From Leptolyngbya sp. FACHB-321 (lineage in GTDB: Bacteria; Cyanobacteriota; Cyanobacteriia; Leptolyngbyales; Leptolyngbyaceae): 64,000 nucleotides of DNA. Below the pieces are notes generated by a model. That model was not told where the DNA came from. It was given only the letters and a program-made list of their open reading frames with translations, and ran no database searches. Position 1 is the first letter of the stretch. Each line of letters starts with the position of its first letter. Positions 49,456 to 58,260 of this stretch are shown here, one piece after another. Location: positions 1 to 64,000 of the forward strand of contig NZ_JACJPI010000041.1 of assembly GCF_014695975.1 (NCBI RefSeq), given 5' to 3'. A program made the translations under genes and the position numbers.

Positions 49456-50832
49456 ATGTCTTACCAACCCCTACACCAGAAATACCGACCACAAACATTA
49501 AAGCAACTCGTCGGGCAGGAGGTAATTGCCACCATGCTGGCTAACGCGCTCCGCCAGCAGCGCATTGCTCCGGCTTATTTATTCACAGGCGCACGCGGTA
49601 CCGGCAAAACGTCGAGTGCTCGTATTTTGGCCAAGTCACTAAACTGCTTCAGCGCAAATGTGCCGACACCAGAACCCTGTGGCACCTGCTCAGCCTGTAT
49701 CAGTATTACTAAAGGAGGTGCACTTGACGTTATTGAGATTGACGCGGCTAGTCATACCGGTGTCGACAATATACGTGAGCTCATTGAGCAGTCCCAATTC
49801 CAACCTATGCAGTACCGTTACAAGGTTTATTGCATAGACGAAACGCACATGCTAAGCAACGCGGCATCGAATGCGTTGCTGAAAACACTTGAAGAGCCAC
49901 CCGAGCGCGTGGTGTTCGTGCTAGCAACTACAGACCCACAGAAATTGTTGCAGACGCTTATTTCGCGCTGTCAACGATTTGACTTCCAGCGGCTTCCGAC
50001 TAAAGCAATCGCGCAGCACTTAAAACACATTGCGAACGCAGAAAGAATCGCCATCACAGACAGTGCTCTGATGCTCGTTGCTCAAATCGCTCAAGGCGGT
50101 TTACGAGACGCCGAAACGTTGTTAGACCAACTCAGTTTGCTCAGTGAAGAAATCACACCCCAACACGTGTGGCAGGTAAGCGGTGGTCTCAGTGAACCAG
50201 ACCTGCTGGAAGTCTTAAGCGCTATTCTGCAGCCAGAGCTTAGCCCACTTAAACCGTTACGACGGCTCTGCGACCAAGGACGGACACCCGTTGCCATTGT
50301 CGAAGGACTGCTACGCTTCCTCACTGACCTGCAACAGTTGTGTACAACCGGGTCAAAAGAACGGTTGTACGCTAGTCTGCCAACTACCGTGGCGCAGCTC
50401 AGTATCTTAGCTAAAAGTGTGAGTGTCCCACAGCTGCAGCTACTCAGTGTGCACCTGTCCAGTGCGATCGGACTCATACGGCTAACCAGTCAGCCAGTCG
50501 TCTGGTTAGAGCGTTGCATCCTTGACCTGGCAGTTAATGAACAAGTCACAGTCACAGCAGCAAAGAGCAGCAACCGTTTGTCTGACCTGGATGACCTGTG
50601 GCAACGTGTTGTAGAACACACACCGCCTAACCAGCACCGGCTCTTACAACCCATCAAGCTGGTGGAGCTACAGGAGCAAGTAGCGACGCTAGACGCTCCT
50701 ACACCTGTTGCTTCAGCAACCGTAAAGGCGTACAGCAAAAACATTGAGAACGCCTTCAAAGCCTTGGGTTACTCTGTGGCACTTCGAGTGCATACACAGG
50801 GCACAACCAGGGCTGTAAACAGCCATAAATAA
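49456..50832 (+). CDS. dnaX: DNA polymerase III gamma/tau-like subunit (clamp loader ATPase)
   Basis: 458 aa. Walker A GARGTGKT (45-52), zinc-binding cysteines at about 64, 75, 78 and 81, Walker B YCIDETHML (DET at 128-130), sensor 1 ATTDPQKL, SRC at 170-172. Domains II and III are recognisable; the C-terminus is short, ending near residue 458, so it resembles the gamma form without the long tau extension (a unique tail of ~50 residues is polar). Clamp loading with delta prime (holB, 3.5 kb downstream) is expected. No Shine-Dalgarno is visible; the leader is C/T-rich with a hairpin. Confidence 0.93.
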   Translation: MSYQPLHQKYRPQTLKQLVGQEVIATMLANALRQQRIAPAYLFTGARGTGKTSSARILAKSLNCFSANVPTPEPCGTCSACISITKGGALDVIEIDAASHTGVDNIRELIEQSQFQPMQYRYKVYCIDETHMLSNAASNALLKTLEEPPERVVFVLATTDPQKLLQTLISRCQRFDFQRLPTKAIAQHLKHIANAERIAITDSALMLVAQIAQGGLRDAETLLDQLSLLSEEITPQHVWQVSGGLSEPDLLEVLSAILQPELSPLKPLRRLCDQGRTPVAIVEGLLRFLTDLQQLCTTGSKERLYASLPTTVAQLSILAKSVSVPQLQLLSVHLSSAIGLIRLTSQPVVWLERCILDLAVNEQVTVTAAKSSNRLSDLDDLWQRVVEHTPPNQHRLLQPIKLVELQEQVATLDAPTPVASATVKAYSKNIENAFKALGYSVALRVHTQGTTRAVNSHK

Positions 50833-50859
50833 GCAAGCTTCCTCCTTTTTCAACGTTGC

Positions 50860-50888
50860 TGCCCCTCTCTCCTGACAGTGGGCAAATT
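50860..50888 (+). promoter_or_regulatory. Leader hairpin with TCCTGACAG apex
   Basis: TGCCC...TCCTGACAGT...GGGCA then AATTTT, 15 bp before the ATG of the exonuclease gene. It shares the TCCTGACAG core with the hairpin at 49416 and the one at 60474. Confidence 0.5.
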
Positions 50889-50902
50889 TTCAGCCCAACA
50901 CC

Positions 50903-52708
50903 ATGCCGCCACAAAATGAAGCGAAACGGTCAGACGTAGTGTACGTAGACAGTGCAGCAGCGTTGCATCTCGCCGTCCATAAATTACGCCAAAGACCATT
51001 GTTTGAACCTAGGGCTGTCGACACAGAGACTACAGGTGCCAGACCATATTTTGACAGGCTCAAAGTTGTGCAAATCGCAGTCAGAGGTCTTCCCATTTAC
51101 GTCCTTCAAATCGAAAGAATCCCTAAAAGCGACTGGGCACCGCTACGGGAATATTTAGCAGAATCACGTCTAAATGTCCTCCAAAACGCCAAGTTTGATC
51201 TGAAAATGCTGTCTGCTGAAGACTTGCCTTTAAACGGCAGCATCAAGGACACTTGCCTCCGCTCGAAACTGCTGCATCTAGGGGATTCTGTCTACAACCA
51301 CGACCTCGGATCAATCGTCTATGAGCACCTTAAGGTAAAGTTGGACAAAGATGAACAGAAAAAGTTTGTCGGTGATGAAAGCCGAGCACCCTTAACGACT
51401 GAGCAAATTACTTATTGCGCCGCAGACGTTGAGTTCCTTGAAGCACTAGTTGAGATTATTACAGCGAAGCTCGAACGAAAGGATCAGTTTGAAGGAAGCA
51501 AAATTGTTGCCCGTGCTCAGCGAGAAGAGGGCTTTTTGCCGCTGCTAGCTGCACTAGAACTGAGGGGCTTCTCTGTCAATGAAGACGCACTCACAGAGCT
51601 AGAACAGGACGTAAAGCTCAGGCTTGAAACAATCGAAAAGGTGTTAGTTGGTCTTCTGAGACCCAACTTAAAGCAGTTGAAACTCAATTTCGGCAAACCT
51701 GTAGCGTTTATTCCCACAAAATTCACCGAGCAGGAATTACAAACAGCCTTTCAGCTTGAAGCTGGCACGGAAGCAGAGCTACTCAAAGGACTGGTAAAAA
51801 TGCCGCAGATTGCGTTAGCGCTGGAGCACCGAGTCTTGCTCAAACAGCTGACACTGTGCCAACAAACTGTGGCAGGTGTCAATCCAGTCACAGGGAGATT
51901 ACACCCTCAACATAATCAGGTCGAAAAAATGAGTGGGGTTATGAGTGGTTCACGGACAAGAGTGGAACCACTGGAAAATTTGGCTCAGAGCTATCGTAAA
52001 GTGCCGCTTTGTCTACTCCAAGTCAACCCGGGCCAAAAACTCCTTAGAGTTAGTTTCCCTGAACTCGAACTACGCTTGCTTGCGTTTTACAGTCAGGAGG
52101 CGCAACTACTAGAAGATTTTGCAAAGGGAGTGTCGCCCACCCGGAAACTAATGCAAGCACTAGCAGACGCAAACGTGAAATTAACGCCCTATGAGAGGAA
52201 GCGTGTTGCGGAGGCTTTCTGGCACGGACTTGGCATTTTAAATATCAAACACTTTTACCTCCGTCAGTGGCTTTACGCGGAACGAGGGCTAATCTGCTCT
52301 CCTTCTGTAACGAAAACGGTTCAAAACTTATTGGCAAGGCTCTACCCAGGACTGAGCCGTTTCCACGCAGAGATTAACAAAAGACGTTACCGAGACCGAT
52401 GCACCTTATTGGGCGGACTGCGGTGGTGGAAGGGAGCGTCTGATCGAGACGTGCGTCATTTCCTAGTGTGGGGTTCCTCGGACGAGGTCTTAAAAACGGC
52501 CGTTGGCACGGTAAAAGACTGTCCCGAAGGAACCGACCGCATTGTCTTTCTCAACCAGACAAGTTTTTACATTTCCAGCCCTGCAGACCAAAGTAAGGCT
52601 TTAGCAGAGCAACTAGAACTTCAACTAAGCGCTCAATTGACACAAACGTATCCACAAATTGCGATCGCAGTGCAAGCCGAAATATTTCAAAATTGCAACC
52701 CGGCGTAA
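50903..52708 (+). CDS. 3'-5' exonuclease with a degenerate PolA-type polymerase domain
   Basis: 601 aa. N-terminal DnaQ-like exonuclease: ExoI VDTETTG (Asp40, Glu42), ExoII NAKFD (95-99), ExoIII YCAAD (171-175), all intact. The rest aligns with family A polymerases (GRLHPQHNQ...SGVMSGSRTRVEPLENLAQS), but the catalytic residues are changed. Motif A DYSQIELR is VSFPELELR (Asp to Ser), motif C HDE is NQT (549-551), and the motif B Lys aligns with Glu. So nuclease yes, polymerase probably no. Likely a proofreading, primer-processing or DNA-binding role in plasmid replication. Confidence 0.85.
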   Translation: MPPQNEAKRSDVVYVDSAAALHLAVHKLRQRPLFEPRAVDTETTGARPYFDRLKVVQIAVRGLPIYVLQIERIPKSDWAPLREYLAESRLNVLQNAKFDLKMLSAEDLPLNGSIKDTCLRSKLLHLGDSVYNHDLGSIVYEHLKVKLDKDEQKKFVGDESRAPLTTEQITYCAADVEFLEALVEIITAKLERKDQFEGSKIVARAQREEGFLPLLAALELRGFSVNEDALTELEQDVKLRLETIEKVLVGLLRPNLKQLKLNFGKPVAFIPTKFTEQELQTAFQLEAGTEAELLKGLVKMPQIALALEHRVLLKQLTLCQQTVAGVNPVTGRLHPQHNQVEKMSGVMSGSRTRVEPLENLAQSYRKVPLCLLQVNPGQKLLRVSFPELELRLLAFYSQEAQLLEDFAKGVSPTRKLMQALADANVKLTPYERKRVAEAFWHGLGILNIKHFYLRQWLYAERGLICSPSVTKTVQNLLARLYPGLSRFHAEINKRRYRDRCTLLGGLRWWKGASDRDVRHFLVWGSSDEVLKTAVGTVKDCPEGTDRIVFLNQTSFYISSPADQSKALAEQLELQLSAQLTQTYPQIAIAVQAEIFQNCNPA

Positions 52709-52804
52709 AAAATTTGTACCTCTCTCTTCCCCCCTCTCTTCGTAAACACAAGGTAGAAGGTTAACCGCAGCTTTCAAGGTAAAGCCAAAGTCATATCAGA
52801 CCGA

Positions 52805-52949
52805 CCCGCTTTGTCCCATATCAGACCTGAAATATCCCGTGTTGTCCCAAGTCGTCCCATTTTCTCCCATTCTGTCCCAAATTGACCCAGTAAGTCCTAA
52901 AGTTGCCTTAAATGCCCCAAAGCTGACCTTACCTGACCCATTCTGTCCC
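52805..52949 (-). repeat. 10-bp phased GGG array 4 (G on minus strand), upstream of holB
   Basis: 15 positions, about 11 with CCC and the rest CC, spaced 10 bp from 52805 to 52949. On minus, GGGACAGAAT, GGGACAACAC and GGGACGACTT repeat the GGGACA core. It ends 20 bp before the holB ATG, so it overlaps the whole leader. Confidence 0.88.
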
Positions 52950-52968
52950 AAATTCGTCAAATCTTCTT

Positions 52969-54072
52969 ATGAAACCAATTGGACATGCCCTGAGTGTACA
53001 GCTACTACAAAACGCTTTAGACCAAGAGCGAATCCACAATGCTTACCTGTTCGTTGGCAGCCAAGGCGTTGGCAAACGGACGCTAGCCCGCTGGCTTGCC
53101 GATCAGTTGCTGTATCTGCCCGGTCAACGACGCTTACTACTGGACGGACACCCAGACTTCTATACCCTGGAACCGCTTGACACTGAAACTGGCAAACGCG
53201 CTGTTATCAAAGTAGACGCGGTGCAGTCCCTCATTCGCTACTTACGTCAACAGCCGTTGGTCAGCAGTCGTAGTGTCATATTGATTGACCAAGCGGACAC
53301 GCTGACAGTCAGTGCGGCCAATGCGTTACTAAAAACCTTGGAAGAGCCGCGTAAAGCGGTGTTGCTATTGACTACAGACCAACTAGACGCAGTGTCCACA
53401 ACAATCCGTTCGCGTTGCCAAACGTTCTACCTGCAGGCGCTTTCAGAGTCCGAGTGTCAGGCTGTATTAGCGCCCTATGTCACACCAGCACCGGCTGAGT
53501 TAGTAGCACTGGCACCCGGTCAACCAGGGCAAATCTTGCAGCATTGCCGAATGGTTAATGCACTGGCACCGATAAGCAGTGCTTTGGCACAAGGCGTGCG
53601 GTCACCCCATGAGTGTTTAGGACTAGCGCAAAGCCTCAAAGCACTGACGCAAACCCAACAGATGTGGCTCATACAGTGGTGGCAGCGCTCACTGTTTGAC
53701 CAGCCGCACCTGTTGGAATGCTTCGATCACGCGATCGCCCAGCTCCAGCAGTCCGTACAACCAGAGCTAGCTTGGGACGTGCTCTTGCTCCAACTGAACC
53801 GCAATGGGGTTTGGGCGGTGACCTTACCAGAGCCAGTAAGCCTGCACGCACCCATGCCAGTCACTGCCGAAGAAGCAGTAGAGCGGACCAAGCTAGCAAA
53901 AAGCCGTCAGGCTCAAAAGTCCAACGGCTCAAAGAAAACAAAAAGCATAGCAACAGTGATACCAGTTGACGTAGAACAGACAACAGCCACCTCAGACGTA
54001 CAAACACCACAAACACCAGCCCTAAAACAGCTCACTCTATTCCCAAAGCGCACTGTTACTGGTAGCTCATAA
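52969..54072 (+). CDS. holB: DNA polymerase III delta-prime-like clamp loader subunit
   Basis: 367 aa. Walker-A-like SQGVGKRT (31-38), Walker-B-like ILIDQAD (104-110; Gln in place of Glu, so ATP hydrolysis is unlikely, as in classical delta prime), LLKTLEEPRKAV, and the arginine-finger SRC at 148-150. The C-terminal third is a helical collar (LAQSLKALTQTQQMWLIQWW), ending in a polar tail and TLFPKR. It works with DnaX to load the sliding clamp. The gene overlaps the convergent TPR gene by 17 bp. No Shine-Dalgarno sequence: the 20 bp between the array and ATG are T/C-rich. Confidence 0.92.
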   Translation: MKPIGHALSVQLLQNALDQERIHNAYLFVGSQGVGKRTLARWLADQLLYLPGQRRLLLDGHPDFYTLEPLDTETGKRAVIKVDAVQSLIRYLRQQPLVSSRSVILIDQADTLTVSAANALLKTLEEPRKAVLLLTTDQLDAVSTTIRSRCQTFYLQALSESECQAVLAPYVTPAPAELVALAPGQPGQILQHCRMVNALAPISSALAQGVRSPHECLGLAQSLKALTQTQQMWLIQWWQRSLFDQPHLLECFDHAIAQLQQSVQPELAWDVLLLQLNRNGVWAVTLPEPVSLHAPMPVTAEEAVERTKLAKSRQAQKSNGSKKTKSIATVIPVDVEQTTATSDVQTPQTPALKQLTLFPKRTVTGSS

Positions 54073-54694
54073 AGCTGTGCTGCTCCCAGAACATAACGAG
54101 GCTGTTCAGGACACCCTGCAGATTGCCGTTCTGCAACTCTAGAGACACTCGATCCATATAACCTTCAACTTGTTGACGCTCGACCACCCCGCAATACGAT
54201 ATATAGCGTCTCAAGGCTTCCCGGTAGTCAGCAACGGCAGCAGCATACTCTCCCTGCCAACGTAGCAGGCTTGCCCGCTTCAAGTATGTGTCCACAGTGG
54301 GTTGAATCGTAATTAAGCTGCCCAAGTCAGCGATCGCTCGTTGAGGGCGTTGCTGAGAGTACAAAGCAGCGCGTGCCTGGTAAGCCTCAGCAAAGTTAGG
54401 GTCAAGACTAAGCGCTGTGCCAAAGTCTTGTAAAGCCCGTCCTGTTAACGGACTAACCCAAACGCCTTCCGTCAGAGCTGCAAAGGCCACACCACGGTGG
54501 TAGTAAGCCTCTGCCCAACGAGGACGTTCGTGAATTACAATATCGAGCGCTAGTTTTGCTTCCCAATAAGCTGGCTCCATAAGCATTTCAGGCGAGCCCG
54601 GCAGTGCGGGCATAGTGTTGACATAAAGCAGCTTGAGGGCACAGTTAAACCACATCCGTACCCCGTCTTCTAGCTCACTAACCTTTATAAACAT
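54056..54694 (-). CDS. TPR-repeat protein
   Basis: 212 aa. At least three tetratricopeptide-like helix pairs: ERPRWAEAYYHRGVAFAALTE, DFGTALSLDPNFAEAYQARA, ALYSQQRPQRAIADLGSLIT and WQGEYAAAVADYREALRRYI. A protein-protein interaction scaffold; no catalytic part. The only minus-strand gene between 47 and 64 kb, convergent with holB. Confidence 0.85.
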   Translation of the reverse strand: MFIKVSELEDGVRMWFNCALKLLYVNTMPALPGSPEMLMEPAYWEAKLALDIVIHERPRWAEAYYHRGVAFAALTEGVWVSPLTGRALQDFGTALSLDPNFAEAYQARAALYSQQRPQRAIADLGSLITIQPTVDTYLKRASLLRWQGEYAAAVADYREALRRYISYCGVVERQQVEGYMDRVSLELQNGNLQGVLNSLVMFWEQHSFMSYQ

Positions 54695-54919
54695 AAGAAC
54701 AGCCTCCTAATATTGATAAAACAGTACAAAATTACTAAGCCAAACAAGTTTACCTCAGCTTTCTAAGCGTGTCGTCGAACCGCAAAAAATTAGTCAGCAA
54801 AGCAAAAAGTTGCTCGCTGTAACGCCTTTCCTTCTCTTTCCTGCCCTTTCTCCCTTGCTTGTATCCGTTGTGAGGGCTGACGCCCCAGTGACACAACGTT
54901 CAGGAACAAACTTATCGCT

Positions 54920-56038
54920 ATGCAAAAACGTACTCCCACTCCCTCTGATTGCGACCCCCAAGCGTTCGCGTTGGCCCAAGACATTGTGTTGAATCCCACG
55001 ATGGGAAAGACCAGCGAGGAACTAGAAACAGCTCAGGCTCTCTACAAGCTGTACAACAGTCTGAGATATGGTTTTAAGACCCTGCTGACGAACTTTATCA
55101 ATGATCGTCAGTACATGGCGGTACGCGATCAGCTGCCCCGTCGCTCCGACGAAAACTTGCCTTCAGCAATGGCTGAGTACAAGGAAGCTCGCAGACGTAT
55201 GATCTATGCGCCTGTCAAAGCCGCAGTCGAGGCATATATGGAGCAAAACTTGCAAGCGGCAGGCACAGAGGCTGAGTTTCTCAAGAACTTTGGTGCCAAT
55301 AGCGAACAAACGATCCGGGCTCTCATTGAGCGCCTGCTCGACCTTGCAGTGGAACGGTACTGGGTAGAAGTGCAGCTCAACCCTGACACTGAAAAGCGGC
55401 AGCCTGAAATCATTAAAGTCAAGCTAGAGGACGGTCGTCCGGTTGAGGTTAGCGAACAGGAGCAGCGAAAGCACATGCGACAGTGTTTGTTACGACTGAA
55501 TCAACAAGAACTCGAAGCGAGACAGCGCCAATTCGGCAATCGCTCGAATACTCATAAAGAGAGCCACATTGACACAGTCATGGCGAGAGGTGGACCCGTC
55601 GCTCAACCTGGTGCGTCTAACTTCGTCGTTACAGAGCAATCAGGTGTGGGGCAGTACTGTGTGCTGCTGCTGGACTTTAATACGAGTGAGTGGGAGTGCT
55701 TGGCGCGCCTTCGCAACCAACAAAGCAGCTTTACCTACGCTGACGAACAACGGAAAGCAGCACCTCAAGGAGTGCTCATTCGAGCCTTTCGGGACGCACA
55801 AAACGAGTTCCCCTTAGGGACGGTTGGAGCGTTGCAAGACATAGATTGCAAGTGGCGCAAGCCGCTCCAAATCCCGCACCTTCAAGCACGCGAAGGACAA
55901 GCGCCTGTGCTGGTGTCATTCATGGACACCAAACGGATTGAGGGCACCTGGTACATGAACGCTCTAATTGAAATGCTGGAGGAGTACAAAGTGCAGTTTC
56001 ACCGCAAATCTGAGGCTACCGTCACTATTGCGGAGTAG
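54920..56038 (+). CDS. Hypothetical plasmid protein (372 aa)
   Basis: ATG 54920 (MQKRTPTPSDCDPQAFALAQ); no Shine-Dalgarno, C/T-rich upstream. Two regions are visible: a helical N-terminal half (~1-200; YKLYNSLRYGFKTLLTNFIN, EYKEARRRMIYAPVKAAVEA) with many Arg/Gln, and an alpha/beta C-terminal half (FVVTEQSGVGQYCVLLLDFN, IPHLQAREGQAPVLVSFMDT). No motif recognised. Followed by a strong terminator, so it is monocistronic. Confidence 0.7.
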   Translation: MQKRTPTPSDCDPQAFALAQDIVLNPTMGKTSEELETAQALYKLYNSLRYGFKTLLTNFINDRQYMAVRDQLPRRSDENLPSAMAEYKEARRRMIYAPVKAAVEAYMEQNLQAAGTEAEFLKNFGANSEQTIRALIERLLDLAVERYWVEVQLNPDTEKRQPEIIKVKLEDGRPVEVSEQEQRKHMRQCLLRLNQQELEARQRQFGNRSNTHKESHIDTVMARGGPVAQPGASNFVVTEQSGVGQYCVLLLDFNTSEWECLARLRNQQSSFTYADEQRKAAPQGVLIRAFRDAQNEFPLGTVGALQDIDCKWRKPLQIPHLQAREGQAPVLVSFMDTKRIEGTWYMNALIEMLEEYKVQFHRKSEATVTIAE

Positions 56039-56109
56039 CCAACTCCGCAATTACACAAACGGTCACAACCAGCCCAGTTGCAAACTTCTGCGTTCTCGCT
56101 GCTAGTAAA

Positions 56110-56147
56110 AACCAACTCTTCTAGTCAAGCTAGAGGGGTTGGTTTTT
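56110..56147 (+). terminator. Rho-independent terminator followed by a CGC microsatellite
   Basis: AACCAACTCTTCTAG, TCAA, GCTAGAGGGGTTGG then TTTTT. A (CGC)n tract of about 18 bp starts immediately after. Confidence 0.8.
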
Positions 56148-56331
56148 CGCCGCCGCCGCCGCCGCACTCTTTCCTTCTCGCGCCTGCTCACTTCTGCAAG
56201 TACGGAACAAACACAACCAAACCACAGCCCATGAACAGCCTCAACCAGCATTCACTCATTGAAATCGTGAACCAAAGCGGTGCCACCTCGACACACTCAA
56301 AACCTGCCTGGACAACCAGCGAACACCGTCA

Positions 56332-57840
56332 ATGCAAACTCCCGAAACCGCTTTCAAAGACATGCCTGAATTTCCTGAGCGGACACAACGACCAGCAGCA
56401 ACCGCGTCCCAGTGGGCACACTATGCACCAGTCAGAAAAGCAGGTTATGAGTGTTCTACTCAAGGTGATCGCCGCTTCAGTGCCCTCTATGCAAAGCTGA
56501 GCGACGGACGGACGATTGAAGAGGCGTGTCAACTGGACGTAAAGGGGTACCGAGTGCAAGGCAATGACTGGCGCTTAGGGAAAGGCAAACTGCTGCTGAA
56601 ACCAATGCCTATAGAAGCATTGCATAGCCAGTACAAAAGTCTCTGGCAACGGTGGGCAACCGAGAACCCTGTGCTCATGGATACATTGACAACTGCAGCA
56701 GAAGGCAAAGTGCTGACTGACAAGTTTGCCCGTACACCCATTTCACAGGCACAGGTGCTGGCAGAACTGCTGTTCGTTCAGCAGTTAGACGCAGCTGAAG
56801 TCAGCGACCAAGCAACGGCTTCACCTGATCGTATCACCGCTCTAGAGCCATACCAAGTGTTTATGTTCGTCGGCAACACTCAGGGACGGCACGGTAAAGG
56901 AGCTGCCCTCCAAGCCATGAAGTTCGGTGCAGAATACGGCAACCCATGTGGACGGCAGGGTCAAGCTTACGCGATTGTGACCAAAGATTTGACGAAGCCC
57001 AAAGAGCAGCAGTTACGCTCAGTCCCCTTAAACGAGATCGAGCAACAGATCAGTGTGTTCCTGGAACATGCGATCGCACACCCTAAGCATGAGTTTCTGG
57101 TCACTCGCTTCGGCTGCGAACTGGCAGGCTACTCAGAGACCGAAATAGGCGGACTGTGGGTTGGGAAAGCAGTGCCCACAAATGTGAAACTGCCCCAAGC
57201 CTTTCTTAACGTCGTGCAGGCAGCAGCTCTAGAGCCAGCGATCGCACCAAAAACACCAACCACAAAAGGAGTAGAGACAGTGGTACCTAAACCAACAACA
57301 CTCGTTGTCATTTCAGGTGGACAAACCGGAGCGGACATAGGTGGACTGAAGGCAGCCCATGCATTAGGGCTTCAGACAGGCGGCGTTGCCCCTTACGGCT
57401 GGTTAGTCGAGTGCTGTGCCCGATTTCCCAATGGCACAAATCCCCGTTTGGCTGATTATGGCTTGGTTGAAGGTCCGTGCGGTAATAGTGCCGGTCACAC
57501 GTACATACTCCGCACTGAACTCAATGTAAAGCAATCAGACGGCACCCTAGTTCTGGGCAGCATTGACCCTAAACAGGACAAAGGCACTTTTCGCACTGTA
57601 GAGCTGGCTGACAAGCATAGGAAACCCTGCCTGCACCTTAGTACCGCCAACTTGTTCAAGCACCCTAACGAGCCCGTACAACGGATTAAAGACTGGGTTT
57701 TAGATGAGGGCATTCAAACGCTAAACGTCGCTGGCAATCGCGAATCCAAGTGCCCTGGATTAGAAGACAGAGTGGAGACCGTGCTGAAAGTTGCACTGGC
57801 AGAAATCGTAAGAGTAAGGTCAGAGCTTGCAATGAATTAA
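56332..57840 (+). CDS. Three-part fusion: unknown N-domain, macro-like (A1S_2505-type) domain, SLOG/molybdenum-carrier-like domain
   Basis: 502 aa. N-terminal ~130 residues: STQGDRRFSALYAKLSDGRT...DVKGYRVQGNDWRLGKG, a block seen in phage and plasmid proteins. Middle (~170-300): YQVFMFVGNTQGRHGKGAAL, QAYAIVTKDL, HEFLVTRFGCELAGYSETEI, the pattern of A1S_2505/macro-like proteins that bind ADP-ribose-type ligands. C-terminal ~180: TTLVVISGGQTGADIGGLKA, GVAPYGWLVECC, LVEGPCGNSAGHTYILRTEL, a SLOG/YpsA-like nucleotide-binding domain of the molybdenum-carrier group. The combination suggests sensing or processing of NAD-derived nucleotides, possibly in phage or plasmid conflict. Function is inferred from domains only. 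Confidence 0.75.
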   Translation: MQTPETAFKDMPEFPERTQRPAATASQWAHYAPVRKAGYECSTQGDRRFSALYAKLSDGRTIEEACQLDVKGYRVQGNDWRLGKGKLLLKPMPIEALHSQYKSLWQRWATENPVLMDTLTTAAEGKVLTDKFARTPISQAQVLAELLFVQQLDAAEVSDQATASPDRITALEPYQVFMFVGNTQGRHGKGAALQAMKFGAEYGNPCGRQGQAYAIVTKDLTKPKEQQLRSVPLNEIEQQISVFLEHAIAHPKHEFLVTRFGCELAGYSETEIGGLWVGKAVPTNVKLPQAFLNVVQAAALEPAIAPKTPTTKGVETVVPKPTTLVVISGGQTGADIGGLKAAHALGLQTGGVAPYGWLVECCARFPNGTNPRLADYGLVEGPCGNSAGHTYILRTELNVKQSDGTLVLGSIDPKQDKGTFRTVELADKHRKPCLHLSTANLFKHPNEPVQRIKDWVLDEGIQTLNVAGNRESKCPGLEDRVETVLKVALAEIVRVRSELAMN

Positions 57841-57858
57841 ACAATGAATGGAGACAAC

Positions 57859-58260
57859 ATGGCGCCCTTCAATTAAGTCAGTCAAGCCATTCAGTCTTTT
57901 TGTGACACAGAAATCTTCAGACATGCGATCGACCCAGAAGACTTCGACACCCCAGACGCAATCGGTGTTGTGGAGGGCGGTTGTCTCATGGTTGCCTGCG
58001 CCCTACAAGACAGTCTTGACGCTGGCATGGTTTGCCTTGTGATCAGTACTGATTTAGAAGAACTAGACGACTTCCCAGTTTTCCGCCACGCAGTTGTGAA
58101 GCTTGAAAGCGAAGGCGAAACCCCTTACCTTGACGGCTTTGGTCTGCATACAGAAGCCGAGTTCAGAGCCAAGTGTGTCCTTCCAAACGAGCAAAACAAC
58201 TTCCAAATCGACGTTGAACCGCTTACCCCCGAAAGTCTAGACCTTGCCGTCAGCAACTAG
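57859..58260 (+). pseudogene. Hypothetical gene with an early in-frame stop
   Basis: Reading from ATG 57859 (GGAG 8 nt upstream) the frame is MAPFN, TAA at 57874-57876, then VSQAIQSFCDTEIFRHAIDP, DFDTPDAIGVVEGGCLMVAC, CLVISTDLEELDDFPVFRHA, ending in LDLAVSN. The coding character starts at the ATG, so the TAA looks like a nonsense change (CAA to TAA would restore it) or the protein starts downstream, as the track assumes (GTG 57970). Function unknown. The next ORF is in the same frame. Confidence 0.55.

Noticed and set aside
56148-56165. (CGC)n tract as a functional element
   Set aside because: A short microsatellite directly after a terminator; nothing supports a role.
56078-56500. ORF of 140 aa overlapping the start of the macro/SLOG gene
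   Set aside because: The overlapping 502-aa frame has clear domains; this frame is Ser/Gln/His-rich and begins in the terminator region. A small leader peptide from 56231 cannot be excluded but is unsupported.
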